Of a DNA stretch of 60,204 nucleotides, positions 25,562 to 33,837 are shown in pieces. The first letter of the stretch is position 1. Each line of letters starts with the position of its first letter. Below the pieces are notes generated by a model. It saw only the letters and a list, made by a program, of their open reading frames with translations, had not been told where the DNA came from and searched no databases. The stretch is from Lachnospiraceae bacterium (GTDB taxonomy: Bacteria > Bacillota > Clostridia > Lachnospirales > Lachnospiraceae), in assembly GCA_029006155.1 (NCBI GenBank), contig JAQXGF010000145.1:1-60204 (forward strand), given 5' to 3'. Position numbers and translations under genes: made by a program.

Positions 25562-27250
25562 ATGAAGAGAAGGGCAATGAAACTTACCGCGTGTCTCCTG
25601 GCAGCAGGCATGACCGTATCTGCGACAGACAGCGTTGCATTTGCAGCAAAGGGCAGCTCGCTGGCAGGACTTGGAGCTGAGCGGAGCGAGGAGACCGAGC
25701 AGCAGACAGAGACAGCAGTACAGTCTGTAGATGGACAGGCAGCCGAGAGCGAGACGCAGGCGGAGACCGCACCGGAGACCGAAGCAGCGGCAGAGACGGC
25801 GGCTCAGACCGAGGCAGAGACACAGGAAGAGACCGTTGCCGAGACAGAGGCGACGCTGGATACGAGCATGAATGGCCAGCTGGCGTTTGCACAGTGTGAT
25901 GAATATATTAATGTAAGAAGTGAGGCCAGTGCAGACAGCGAGGTAGTCGGAAAGGTATACAACAACGGTTCCGTGACGATCCTTGGACAGATCGGTGACT
26001 GGTATCAGGTACAGTCCGGAAACGCGACGGGCTATGTAAATGCAGCATACTTTGCGACCGGCGAAGAGGCACAGGCGATTGCAGATGAGGTTGCCTACAA
26101 TGTTGCTACCGTATATCCGGAGGCACTGACGGTACGTTCTGAGCCGAGTGAGGATTCTGAGCCGATCGGTACCGTATACAGCACGGACGAGCTGGAAGTC
26201 GTACAGTATGACGGCGACTGGATGAAGGTAGCGCTTGGCAATGACGTATATGGATATGTGAGCGCTTACTATGTAGGATACGATACGTATTATGCGACCG
26301 CCGAGACGCTGGATGAGGAGCAGGCGAGACTCGATCAGGAGTGGCTGGATTACCTTGCAGAGTCTGAGGCAGAGGAAGAGCGCCTGAATCAGCAGTGGCA
26401 GGATTACCTGGATCAGCAGGCGGCCGAGCAGGCCGCAGCAGACCAGTCCTATCAGGAACAGGCCGCAGCGGATCAGGCTTATCAGGATCAGCTCGCAGCC
26501 GAGCAGGCAGCGGCAGATGCACAGGCACAGGCCGATGCAGCTTCCCAGCAGACGAGCGATGCACAGTCTCAGGCCGAGCAGGCATATCAGGCATATCTGG
26601 ATGCACAGGCAGCAGCGGATGCGGCGGCACAGCAGGGCGATGAGCAGAATGTTTATGACACCGCAGCAGCGGCACAGCAGCAGTATCAGGAGTACCTGAA
26701 TGCACAGGCAGCAGCGGATGCGCAGGCACAGGCTGAGGCAGATGCAGCAGCCCAGGCAGCACAGGCGGCAGCCGATGCAGAAGCAGCCGCACAGCAGGCG
26801 CAGCAGGCACAGACCGAAGCACCTCAGACAGAGGCTCCGCAGACGGAAGCACCGCAGGAGACGGTACCGGAGACAGAAGCTCCGAGCTACTCTTCCGCAG
26901 GCAGCCAGATCGTAAACTTCGCGACACAGTTTGTCGGCAATCCGTATGTATGGGGCGGCACGAGCCTGACAAATGGAGCGGACTGTTCCGGATTTACCCA
27001 GTCCGTATTTGCAAACTTCGGAATCAGCATTCCGCGTACCGCAGCAGCTCAGGCTTCCAGTGGTACACCGGTATCCTTAAGTGATATCCAGGCCGGCGAC
27101 CTTCTCTTCTACAGCAACGGAAGCGGCATCGGACATGTTACCATCTACATGGGCAACGGCCAGGTCGTACATGCAAGTAATTCCAACACCGGAATCACCA
27201 TCTCCGATTACGGTTACCGTACACCGGTTTCCGCGAGAAGATACTGGTAA
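25562..27250 (+). CDS. Secreted NlpC/P60 peptidoglycan hydrolase with SH3b domains
   Basis: A 562-residue protein with a signal peptide (~1-28, SVAFAAKG). An acidic Glu/Thr/Ala stretch is followed by two bacterial SH3 domains (INVRSEASADSEVVGKVYNN and LTVRSEPSEDSEPIGTVYST). A ~190-residue Ala/Gln-rich coiled-coil linker built of AAADAQAQA-type repeats comes next, then a NlpC/P60 domain with catalytic C475 (NGADCSGFTQ) and histidines in IGHVTIYMG and VVHASN. It would cut gamma-D-glutamyl bonds in peptidoglycan stems. SH3b modules target the wall. This layout is typical of Lachnospiraceae secreted hydrolases. Confidence 0.93.
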   Translation: MKRRAMKLTACLLAAGMTVSATDSVAFAAKGSSLAGLGAERSEETEQQTETAVQSVDGQAAESETQAETAPETEAAAETAAQTEAETQEETVAETEATLDTSMNGQLAFAQCDEYINVRSEASADSEVVGKVYNNGSVTILGQIGDWYQVQSGNATGYVNAAYFATGEEAQAIADEVAYNVATVYPEALTVRSEPSEDSEPIGTVYSTDELEVVQYDGDWMKVALGNDVYGYVSAYYVGYDTYYATAETLDEEQARLDQEWLDYLAESEAEEERLNQQWQDYLDQQAAEQAAADQSYQEQAAADQAYQDQLAAEQAAADAQAQADAASQQTSDAQSQAEQAYQAYLDAQAAADAAAQQGDEQNVYDTAAAAQQQYQEYLNAQAAADAQAQAEADAAAQAAQAAADAEAAAQQAQQAQTEAPQTEAPQTEAPQETVPETEAPSYSSAGSQIVNFATQFVGNPYVWGGTSLTNGADCSGFTQSVFANFGISIPRTAAAQASSGTPVSLSDIQAGDLLFYSNGSGIGHVTIYMGNGQVVHASNSNTGITISDYGYRTPVSARRYW

Positions 27251-27277
27251 AGTTCCTAAAAATCAAAGATGATATGC

Positions 27278-27311
27278 AGGCGTCAGAACTTCAAATCTGG
27301 CGCCTCTTTTT
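27278..27311 (+). terminator. Terminator of the NlpC/P60 gene
   Basis: Stem AGGCGTCAGA / TCTGGCGCCT with an 8-base loop, followed by CTTTTTAT. Confidence 0.8.
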
Positions 27312-27454
27312 ATGCTGCTTGCCATCCTTTTCACAAGGTGTTATACTCGAAAGCAAACGGCGGATATTCGAATCATTTATCCGGTTCAGGCAGTAAAACG
27401 GATCCAGAAGATCTGCAGGCAAAAACAGAAAGGGATAATTGGTGAATGTAATTT

Positions 27455-28717
27455 ATGACAAAGAAAGACTGGCAGGAGGCCGGCGATCAGATCCGGGATC
27501 TCGTACAGAATGCCATAGACAGCGGAAATTATTCGGAGCTGAGTAATACGATTACAAATGTTGTGAACAGTGCGGTAGACGGCGTGCAGGACGCACTGAA
27601 AAATTCGCTGTCGGATTTAGGAAGGCAGCAGGCGCGTGACAACGCACCGAAAAAGCCGGAGGGGGCTGAGCGGAAGTCTGACCGGTATGCACAGTCTCAC
27701 GATACGGTAAGGCACCGGCAGGAGGCGGCCGAACGGATACGCAAATCCATGCAGGAGAGGGAGTACCATCCCGTACCGCGCACAAAGACGCCTGGGCTGA
27801 TTGCGGGAAAGGCGATGAAGTGGACAGGCTATTCCCTGGGCGGTGTGTTTGCTGTGACAGCCGGGATTTTGTCCATTGTCAGCGGTACGACCGGGATTGG
27901 GCTGGCGCTTCCGATCGGGATCATCGATCTTTTTTTAGTCGCATCGGTCGCACTTGGCATGAAGGGCAGCAGGCAGGAAGGTCTGGCAAAGCGGTTTCGC
28001 CGATATCAGCAGGTGATCGGGGAGCGGACGTTCTGTCTGGTCGAGGAGCTCTCGGCCGCCATCGGCAAGAAGCCGAAATTCGTACAGAAGGATCTGCGGA
28101 AGATGATCCGCGACGGATTTTTCCCGCAGGGGTATCTGGATAAAAAGGAAACCTGCCTGATCACAGACCAGCAGACATATCAGCAGTACCTGCAGACGGA
28201 AAAGGCATATGAGGCGAGGCGCCAGGAGGAAAAAGGGGGACATGAGCCATCCGATGCTGCGGCTGCTTCGAAACAGGCCACCGAGTATGAGGAGCTGCTT
28301 GCCGAGGGACAAAGCTACATCCGGCATATCCATGCGTGCAATGACAAGATCGAGGATCCGGTCATCTCGGAAAAATTAGACCGGATGGAGATGATCGTGA
28401 CGCGGATCTTTACTGAGGCCGGGCGGAATCCGGAAGTGGCGGATGACCTGAAAAAGATGATGAGCTACTATCTGCCGACGACAAAGAAGTTGCTGGATGC
28501 GTACTGCGAGCTGGATGAGCAGCCGATACCGGGCGAGAATATCGAGACGACCAAGAAGGAAATCGCAGCGACCTTAGATACGCTGAATAATGCGTTTGCG
28601 AAGCTGCTCGACGATCTGTTTGAGGAGAAGGCGTGGGATATTTCTTCTGACATCAGCGTGCTCAACACGATGCTCGCGCAGGAAGGACTCACAGAAGGCG
28701 CATTTGACCGGAAATAA
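27455..28717 (+). CDS. xpaC: XpaC-family protein
   Basis: A 420-residue protein. The N-terminal ~110 residues are charged and begin with amphipathic helices (DLVQNAIDSGNYSELSNTI). Two membrane segments lie at about 117-167 (GGVFAVTAGILSIVSGTTG and GLALPIGIIDLFLVASVALG). The C-terminal half is helical. It matches the 5-bromo-4-chloroindolyl phosphate hydrolysis family XpaC, whose true role is unclear. It is followed after 14 bases by telA, the usual partner gene. The ribosome site is weak for the annotated ATG. Confidence 0.8.
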   Translation: MTKKDWQEAGDQIRDLVQNAIDSGNYSELSNTITNVVNSAVDGVQDALKNSLSDLGRQQARDNAPKKPEGAERKSDRYAQSHDTVRHRQEAAERIRKSMQEREYHPVPRTKTPGLIAGKAMKWTGYSLGGVFAVTAGILSIVSGTTGIGLALPIGIIDLFLVASVALGMKGSRQEGLAKRFRRYQQVIGERTFCLVEELSAAIGKKPKFVQKDLRKMIRDGFFPQGYLDKKETCLITDQQTYQQYLQTEKAYEARRQEEKGGHEPSDAAAASKQATEYEELLAEGQSYIRHIHACNDKIEDPVISEKLDRMEMIVTRIFTEAGRNPEVADDLKKMMSYYLPTTKKLLDAYCELDEQPIPGENIETTKKEIAATLDTLNNAFAKLLDDLFEEKAWDISSDISVLNTMLAQEGLTEGAFDRK

Positions 28718-28731
28718 AAAGGAGGACGATC

Positions 28732-29880
28732 ATGGAAGAGCAATTGAAGGAATTTACAGACGTACCGACACCGACCTTGAGCTTTGGAGCGCCGGTGGAG
28801 GAGAAGCCGGAGCCGGTCGCGGTGAAGGAAGAACCGGCACAGACGCAGCTCGATGAGAGCATGCTCAGCGAGGACGAGCGCCGGATGGTGGATGAGTTCA
28901 GCAAGCAGATCGACATCCACAATACGAACGGGATCTTGCAGTATGGCGTCGGGACGCAGAAGAAGATGGCAGATTTTTCCGAGACGGCTTTAAAAAATGT
29001 AAAGACGAAGGATCTCGGTGAAGTCGGGGATATGATTTCCGGCCTTGTGACGGAGCTCAAGAGCTTTGATGTCGAGGAGGAGGAAAAAGGCTTCCTTGGC
29101 TTTTTCAAAAAATCCGGCAATAAGATGACCGCACTCAAGGCAAAGTATGACAAGGCGGAGGTCAATGTAGAGAAGATCTGCGACGTGCTCGAAGGACACC
29201 AGCGACAGCTGATGAAGGATGTGGCGGTGCTCGATAAGATGTATGAGATCAACCTGTCTTACTTTAAAGAGCTTTCCATGTACATCCTTGCCGGAAAGAA
29301 GCGCCTTGCCGAAGTACGCGCGACGGAGCTTGCGGAAGCGACGGCAAAGGCAAAAGCGAGTGATCTGCCGGAGGACGCACAGGCAGCGAAGGATCTGGAG
29401 GAGATGTGCAACCGCTTCGAGAAAAAGATCCATGATCTGGAACTGACCCGTATGATCGCGATCCAGACAGCACCGCAGATCCGCCTCGTCCAGTCGAGCA
29501 ATACGGTGATGATCGAAAAGATCCAGTCGACTGTCGTAAATACGATTCCGCTCTGGAAGAGCCAGATGGTGATCGCGCTCGGTGTCGAGCATGCGAACCA
29601 GGCAGCCCGCGCTCAGCGGGAAGTGACCGATATGACGAACGAGCTGCTGCGCAAAAATGCGGCGGCGCTCAAGACGGCGACCGTCGAGGCGGCGAAGGAG
29701 TCCGAGCGTGGCATCGTCGATCTGGATACATTAAAGACGACGAACCAGGCACTGATCTCGACCTTTGATGAAGTAATGAAAATCCAGGAGGATGGCCGTG
29801 TGAAACGCCACGAGGCAGAGGGCGAGCTGGCCCGGATGGAGCTGGAACTGAAGAATAAACTGTTGGAAATCCGGGGATAA
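28732..29880 (+). CDS. telA: TelA/toxic anion resistance family protein
   Basis: A 382-residue soluble helical protein. Family features include DEFSKQIDIHNTNGILQYGV, then EKGFLGFFKKSGNKMTALKA and long amphipathic helices to the end (RHEAEGELARMELELKNKL). TelA proteins were named for tellurite resistance but mostly act in envelope stress or envelope-linked processes with XpaC. AAGGAGG precedes the start. It forms an operon with xpaC and converges on the KdpE-like gene with 16 bases between the stop codons and no obvious terminator. Confidence 0.88.
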   Translation: MEEQLKEFTDVPTPTLSFGAPVEEKPEPVAVKEEPAQTQLDESMLSEDERRMVDEFSKQIDIHNTNGILQYGVGTQKKMADFSETALKNVKTKDLGEVGDMISGLVTELKSFDVEEEEKGFLGFFKKSGNKMTALKAKYDKAEVNVEKICDVLEGHQRQLMKDVAVLDKMYEINLSYFKELSMYILAGKKRLAEVRATELAEATAKAKASDLPEDAQAAKDLEEMCNRFEKKIHDLELTRMIAIQTAPQIRLVQSSNTVMIEKIQSTVVNTIPLWKSQMVIALGVEHANQAARAQREVTDMTNELLRKNAAALKTATVEAAKESERGIVDLDTLKTTNQALISTFDEVMKIQEDGRVKRHEAEGELARMELELKNKLLEIRG

Positions 29881-29896
29881 AGCTTACCGGAATCAG

Positions 29897-30601
29897 TCAT
29901 GCCTCCGCATCAATCATGCGGTACCCGATCCCGATTTCCGTAAAGATGTACTCCGGCTGGGCGGGATTGCGTTCGAGCTTCCGGCGGATATTTGCCATGT
30001 TGACCCGCAGGATGCGGTTGTTGTCGTCGGCGTAAGGTCCCCACACGTGGGAGATCAGGGTGTCGTAGGTGATGACTTTTCCGGAATTATTTGCAAGCAT
30101 GGATACAATTTTATATTCGACCTGTGTGAGATGCACCTCCTGCTCATGTACGGTGATACGGCGACGGTCAAAGTCGATGACCAGCCCGCTGGCCCGGAAG
30201 ATGTGGGAGGTGCTGTTTGCTGTATTCATACGCGCCAGATGACGGACGGCAGTGCGGATGCGGGCGAGCAGCTCGGATGTGCCGAACGGCTTTGTGATAT
30301 AGTCATCCGCGCCGAGATCCAGGGCGAGCACTTTTTCGTTTTCCTGCGTCCGGGCGGAGATGACGATAATGGGCATGGCGGACCACTTGCGCACTTCGCG
30401 GATGATGTCTGTGCCGTCCATATCTGGCAGCCCCAGATCGAGCAGCAAAATGTCCGGGCAGCGCGAAGTGATTTGCGACAGGCCGTCTGTCCCGGAATAG
30501 CTTTTGAACACGCGGTAGTCCTGATTCATCAGAGCCGCCGCGATAAAGTCACAGATATTTTTTTCATCTTCAATGATTAAAATCGATAATTTTGCACTCA
30601 T
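29897..30601 (-). CDS. OmpR/KdpE-family response regulator
   Basis: A 234-residue regulator. The start at 30601 overlaps the kinase stop by 4 bases and begins MSAKLSILIIEDEK, with acidic residues at 11-12. The phosphoacceptor is D55 (LLLDLGLPDMDG), T/S and K positions are in ISARTQ and ITKPF, and a winged-helix DNA-binding domain follows (HLTQVEYKIVSMLANNSGKV). Overall it resembles KdpE. No kdpFABC genes are in the window, so control of potassium uptake is only a family-based guess. Confidence 0.88.
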   Translation of the reverse strand: MSAKLSILIIEDEKNICDFIAAALMNQDYRVFKSYSGTDGLSQITSRCPDILLLDLGLPDMDGTDIIREVRKWSAMPIIVISARTQENEKVLALDLGADDYITKPFGTSELLARIRTAVRHLARMNTANSTSHIFRASGLVIDFDRRRITVHEQEVHLTQVEYKIVSMLANNSGKVITYDTLISHVWGPYADDNNRILRVNMANIRRKLERNPAQPEYIFTEIGIGYRMIDAEA

Positions 30602-31752
30602 AAGGATTCCTCCGAGGCTGTATGAGAGAAGTCCCCGCGCGGAAGTGTAAACGAAAATTCTGCACCGCATGGGGCTGGATTTGCGTGGTAAAAACGATGC
30701 CCTGCCGGGGCTTCGCCGGGAATGTTGCATGCGCGGATCGTGCCGTCATGTGCGGCGATGATCGTTTTGCAGATGGACAGGCCGATGCCCATGCCGCGGT
30801 TGCTGTCCGAATGGGAGGAAGAGCCGGTGCCGTCAAAGATGGTCGGAAGCTTGTCTTCCGGGATGCCAATGCCATAATCCCGCACGTGGAACGTGACAGA
30901 CTGTTCGTCGCAGGTGACAAAGCAGTCGATCGGTTTTTTACTTCGGGCATGTACGATTGCATTTTCAAGCAGGTTGATGATGACCTGTTCGATGAGCATG
31001 GCGTCCATCGGGATCATGAGAAAGTCATCTGGTACCTTTACATGGATATCGGCATCCGGGAACCGCTTTTTCAGCCGGATCACGGCTTCGGAGACGACTT
31101 CCTCGACCGGTTCTGCGGTCTTGGACACTTTTGCATCGGCGGTATTGATGCGTGTGACAGATAAAATGTTTTCTACCATATTTAAGAGCCAGTTGGCGTC
31201 TTCCTGAATGTTGTGGATCAGCGTGAATTTTTCCATTTCCTGCATCATCGCGCCGTTTTCCAGATAGAGATTGGCGGAGCCGATGATACTCGTCAGGGGC
31301 GTGCGCAGGTCATGAGAGATGGCACGTAGCAGATTGGCGCGCATTTTTTCCTTTTCGGCTGCGGCGAGCTCTTTTTCCCGCTCGGCGAGGATGCGTGCCT
31401 GCTTTTTCAGGTTCGTGGTCGTGGCACTCGTGACAAAGGAGACGACGAGCATGACCAGAAAAGCAAACGGATAACCGGCCATCGTAAAGTTCAGGTGCAT
31501 GTACGGATAGGTGAAGAAAAAGTTGATGCACACGATGCTCAGCAGAGAGCCGATGATACCGTAGAGGTAGCTGGTCGTGTAGCGTGCGATAAAGACGACG
31601 ACCAGAATGTATAAGAAGGAAACATTGATGATGTTGACCAGCGCAGCGTTTAAAAGTCGTGCGAGCAGCGTACCGAGCACGAGAAAAAGCACGGTGATAC
31701 AGGTGTCATGGACGACTGGGCGGCGTAAGGTACGGGATAATAGCCGGACCAT
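30598..31752 (-). CDS. KdpD-like sensor histidine kinase lacking the N-terminal sensor domains
   Basis: A 384-residue kinase. AAAGGAGGG six bases upstream supports 31752 as the start. Four membrane segments (about 18-110) form a DUF4118-type module, as in the middle of KdpD. HisKA has H147 in RAISHDLRTPL, followed by the N box VIINLLENAIVHA and glycine boxes GIGIPEDKLP and GMGIGLSICK. The ~400-residue cytoplasmic KdpD and Usp domains of full-length KdpD are absent. It is cotranscribed with the downstream KdpE-like regulator (4-base overlap). Confidence 0.88.
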   Translation of the reverse strand: MVRLLSRTLRRPVVHDTCITVLFLVLGTLLARLLNAALVNIINVSFLYILVVVFIARYTTSYLYGIIGSLLSIVCINFFFTYPYMHLNFTMAGYPFAFLVMLVVSFVTSATTTNLKKQARILAEREKELAAAEKEKMRANLLRAISHDLRTPLTSIIGSANLYLENGAMMQEMEKFTLIHNIQEDANWLLNMVENILSVTRINTADAKVSKTAEPVEEVVSEAVIRLKKRFPDADIHVKVPDDFLMIPMDAMLIEQVIINLLENAIVHARSKKPIDCFVTCDEQSVTFHVRDYGIGIPEDKLPTIFDGTGSSSHSDSNRGMGIGLSICKTIIAAHDGTIRACNIPGEAPAGHRFYHANPAPCGAEFSFTLPRGDFSHTASEESL

Positions 31753-31918
31753 GGAATCCCTCCTTTCGCTAGGATACACGGATTGCTTTGCGGATCGACA
31801 AGTCAAATGCATGACCGTTTGACCCTTGTACCATTTACAGACATTATACTACATTTCCGGTGGGATGAGAAATGGGATCGTGCTAAGAAAGTGTATATGT
31901 CCGCCAGCCAGGTTTTCA

Positions 31919-31947
31919 ATGACAAGAGCGTCGGGGTGTGTTATAAT
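31919..31947 (+). promoter_or_regulatory. Promoter of the 32003-33725 operon
   Basis: ATGACA (31919-31924), a 17-bp spacer and TATAAT (31942-31947), 55 bases before the first start codon. On the other strand a TATAAT (31843-31848) with TTCTCA 17 bp away may serve the histidine kinase gene. Confidence 0.6.
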
Positions 31948-32002
31948 AAAAACAACTATAGTGTGATGGCAGATGCCGGAAAGAAAAGGTGAGGTAATCA
32001 GA

Positions 32003-32128
32003 ATGGAGATAGGAATTTTACTTGCAGCATTGATCCTGTTCGTAGTGATTGTTGCAGTGGTCGTAGTAGCTGCGACGATTTCATCGGTGAGCGGTGTGAT
32101 CGCAGAAGAAGAGGATGACGACGAATGA
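32003..32128 (+). CDS. Small single-span membrane protein (41 residues)
   Basis: A short gene of 41 codons. The protein is one hydrophobic helix (IGILLAALILFVVIVAVVVV) followed by a short polar stretch and an acidic tail EEEDDDE. AAGGTGAGG lies upstream. Its stop codon overlaps the ATG of the next gene in an ATGA quartet (32125-32128), so translation is coupled. The coupling and strong promoter argue that it is real. No family is recognised; it may be a partner subunit of the membrane protein that follows. Confidence 0.65.
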   Translation: MEIGILLAALILFVVIVAVVVVAATISSVSGVIAEEEDDDE

Positions 32129-33108
32129 CGATGTATACAGTGTCGCAGTGGATTTTATTTTTTTACATTTACTGCTTCTGCGGCTGGGTATGGGAGAGTG
32201 CATATGTGTCGGTCTGTGAGCGGAAGCTGGTGAACAGGGGCTTCCTGAAGGGACCGTTTCTGCCGATCTACGGGAGTGGTGCGATCTGTATCCTGATCGT
32301 GACGATTCCGGTGCGCGGCAATATCCCGGCGATGTGCATTGTCGGCATGGTAGCTGCGACTGTGCTGGAATATATCACCGGATATGTGATGGAGCGGCTG
32401 TTTAAGGTACGCTACTGGGACTATACGGGAAAGTTTTTAAATGTGCACGGCTACATCTGTCTGATGTCGACGTTATGCTGGGGCGTGATGACGGTGCTCG
32501 TCGTCGATGTGATCCACGTCCAGGTGGAGAAGCTGGTGCTGGCGATCAATACCAGGTACGTCGATGCGATTGTGATGATTATGACGCCGTTTATCACGGC
32601 CGACTTCGTGACCTCCTTCATCGCGGCGATCCATCTGCGGGATCTGCTGGAGCAAAAAGAGCGCGTTGCAGAGGAAATGCAGAAGCTGGTCAAGAAGAAG
32701 GAAGAGCTGGAAGAGGCACTGGCCGGAGCCGGCGAGAAGGCAAAGGAGCAGATCCGCAAAGAGCTGCGCGAGCTGTATATGAGTGCCGGTGCAAAGAAAG
32801 AGAGCATGGTAGGGATGTACTCCAGTTCTATGAAATCTGTGCGCGGACTGCTCAAGCGTAACCCGACGGCGGTATCTCCGATCCACAGTGAGGCGTTTGC
32901 AGAGCTGAAAAAGCTGAAAAATGTCCGGTTGGAAGAGGTAGTGGCAAAGGCAAATGAGCGTTTTAATATTCTGATGAGCGGCGCAGGTGAGAAGCTCGAT
33001 GAGTACCGGACCGAGCGCAGAGAGAAAAAGGAAGAGAAGCGCGAGGAACGCCGGGAAAAGCTCGAAGAGGTAAAGGAAGAGCTGAAGGAAAAATATGACA
33101 GGAAGTGA
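32125..33108 (+). CDS. ABC_trans_CmpB-family membrane protein
   Basis: A 327-residue protein. About four membrane segments cover residues 8-180 (FFYIYCFCGWVWESAYVSV, GFLKGPFLPIYGSGA and EYITGYVMERLFKVRYWDY are family landmarks of PF06541, annotated as putative ABC permease). The C-terminal ~130 residues are a charged coiled coil (KKKEELEEALAGAGEKAKE, RREKKEEKREERREKLEEV). No ATPase gene is nearby, so transport is unproven. It is coupled to the 41-residue gene upstream and followed after 6 bases by a small gene. Confidence 0.8.
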   Translation: MTMYTVSQWILFFYIYCFCGWVWESAYVSVCERKLVNRGFLKGPFLPIYGSGAICILIVTIPVRGNIPAMCIVGMVAATVLEYITGYVMERLFKVRYWDYTGKFLNVHGYICLMSTLCWGVMTVLVVDVIHVQVEKLVLAINTRYVDAIVMIMTPFITADFVTSFIAAIHLRDLLEQKERVAEEMQKLVKKKEELEEALAGAGEKAKEQIRKELRELYMSAGAKKESMVGMYSSSMKSVRGLLKRNPTAVSPIHSEAFAELKKLKNVRLEEVVAKANERFNILMSGAGEKLDEYRTERREKKEEKREERREKLEEVKEELKEKYDRK

Positions 33109-33114
33109 TCTGGT

Positions 33115-33336
33115 ATGGAACAGGAGAAGGAACGGATGGCGCAGGATCCGGAGGACGAAGGCGAGATTGATGAGGAATTTGTCAGCGGTTTCTGCAAAAT
33201 GCAGAATCAGTCGCGGATGGTGATTTGTGAAGTGCGCACCCGGAAGGACGGGACGAAGGAGATCCTCTCCTCGGACTGCGCATGGGGCAAATGTGAGCAC
33301 AGCAGGACCTGCCTGCTGATGGGGCAGATACAATGA
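33115..33336 (+). CDS. Small cysteine-containing hypothetical protein
   Basis: A 73-residue protein with an acidic N-terminus and a conserved-looking core (VICEVRTRKDGTKEILSSDC, then WGKCEHSRTCLLM). Four or five cysteines could form a metal site. Its stop overlaps the ATG of the zincin gene in an ATGA quartet. The ribosome site is weak. Cotranscribed with the genes around it. No function is recognised. Confidence 0.6.
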   Translation: MEQEKERMAQDPEDEGEIDEEFVSGFCKMQNQSRMVICEVRTRKDGTKEILSSDCAWGKCEHSRTCLLMGQIQ

Positions 33337-33725
33337 TTTCTTTTGAAGCATTTGAAGAGGTGACATACGAGATAGCAGATACGTTCCCGGAAGTGTTCTT
33401 CCGGGAACTGAATGGCGGCGTCATGGTCCGGGAATACAGTCGGTTGCATCCGGCTGCCCTGGACCATGACCTTTTTGTTTTGGGCGAGTACCACCACGAC
33501 CGGTATCTGGGGCGGTTTATCGTGCTTTATTATGGTTCCTTTGCGAACTGTTTCAACTGTTCGGATGAAGAGCTGAGGGAGCAGATCCGCAAGGTGCTGC
33601 TGCATGAGTTCCGCCATCATCTGGAGTCGCTCGCGGGAGAGCGGGATCTGGAGATCGAGGATGCAGTCGAGCTGACGCAGTACCGGGCGAGGAAAGCGGC
33701 AGAGGAAAGACGGGAAAAGTCTTGA
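33333..33725 (+). CDS. Metallopeptidase-family protein (zincin)
   Basis: A 130-residue soluble protein with the zinc-binding motif HEFRHHLE near residues 92-99, as in the PF06262 'zincin-like' family. FVLGEYHHDRYLGRFIVLYYG precedes it. The family has the fold of a minimal metallopeptidase, but substrates are unknown. It overlaps the preceding small gene by 4 bases. This is the end of a four-gene operon; the gene's last codons overlap the -35 box of the aminotransferase promoter. Confidence 0.82.
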   Translation: MISFEAFEEVTYEIADTFPEVFFRELNGGVMVREYSRLHPAALDHDLFVLGEYHHDRYLGRFIVLYYGSFANCFNCSDEELREQIRKVLLHEFRHHLESLAGERDLEIEDAVELTQYRARKAAEERREKS

Positions 33726-33751
33726 CGAAATTTTAATCAGGCGATAAAATA
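33723..33751 (+). promoter_or_regulatory. Promoter of the aminotransferase gene
   Basis: TTGACG (33723-33728), a 17-bp spacer and TAAAAT (33746-33751). The leader to the ATG at 33838 is about 80 bases and contains the small hairpin GCGCACAAATGTGCGC. Confidence 0.7.
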
Positions 33752-33837
33752 GGAGAAGTGGGTTTTGTTATGCGCACAAATGTGCGCTGGATAAAGACAC
33801 TGAGGAGAATGAAAAAATAAGCACTGGAGGACGGATT

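Noticed and set aside
29897..31752. Potassium-responsive KdpDE system
   Set aside because: The kinase lacks the KdpD and Usp domains and no kdpFABC genes are in the window, so only family-level naming is supported.
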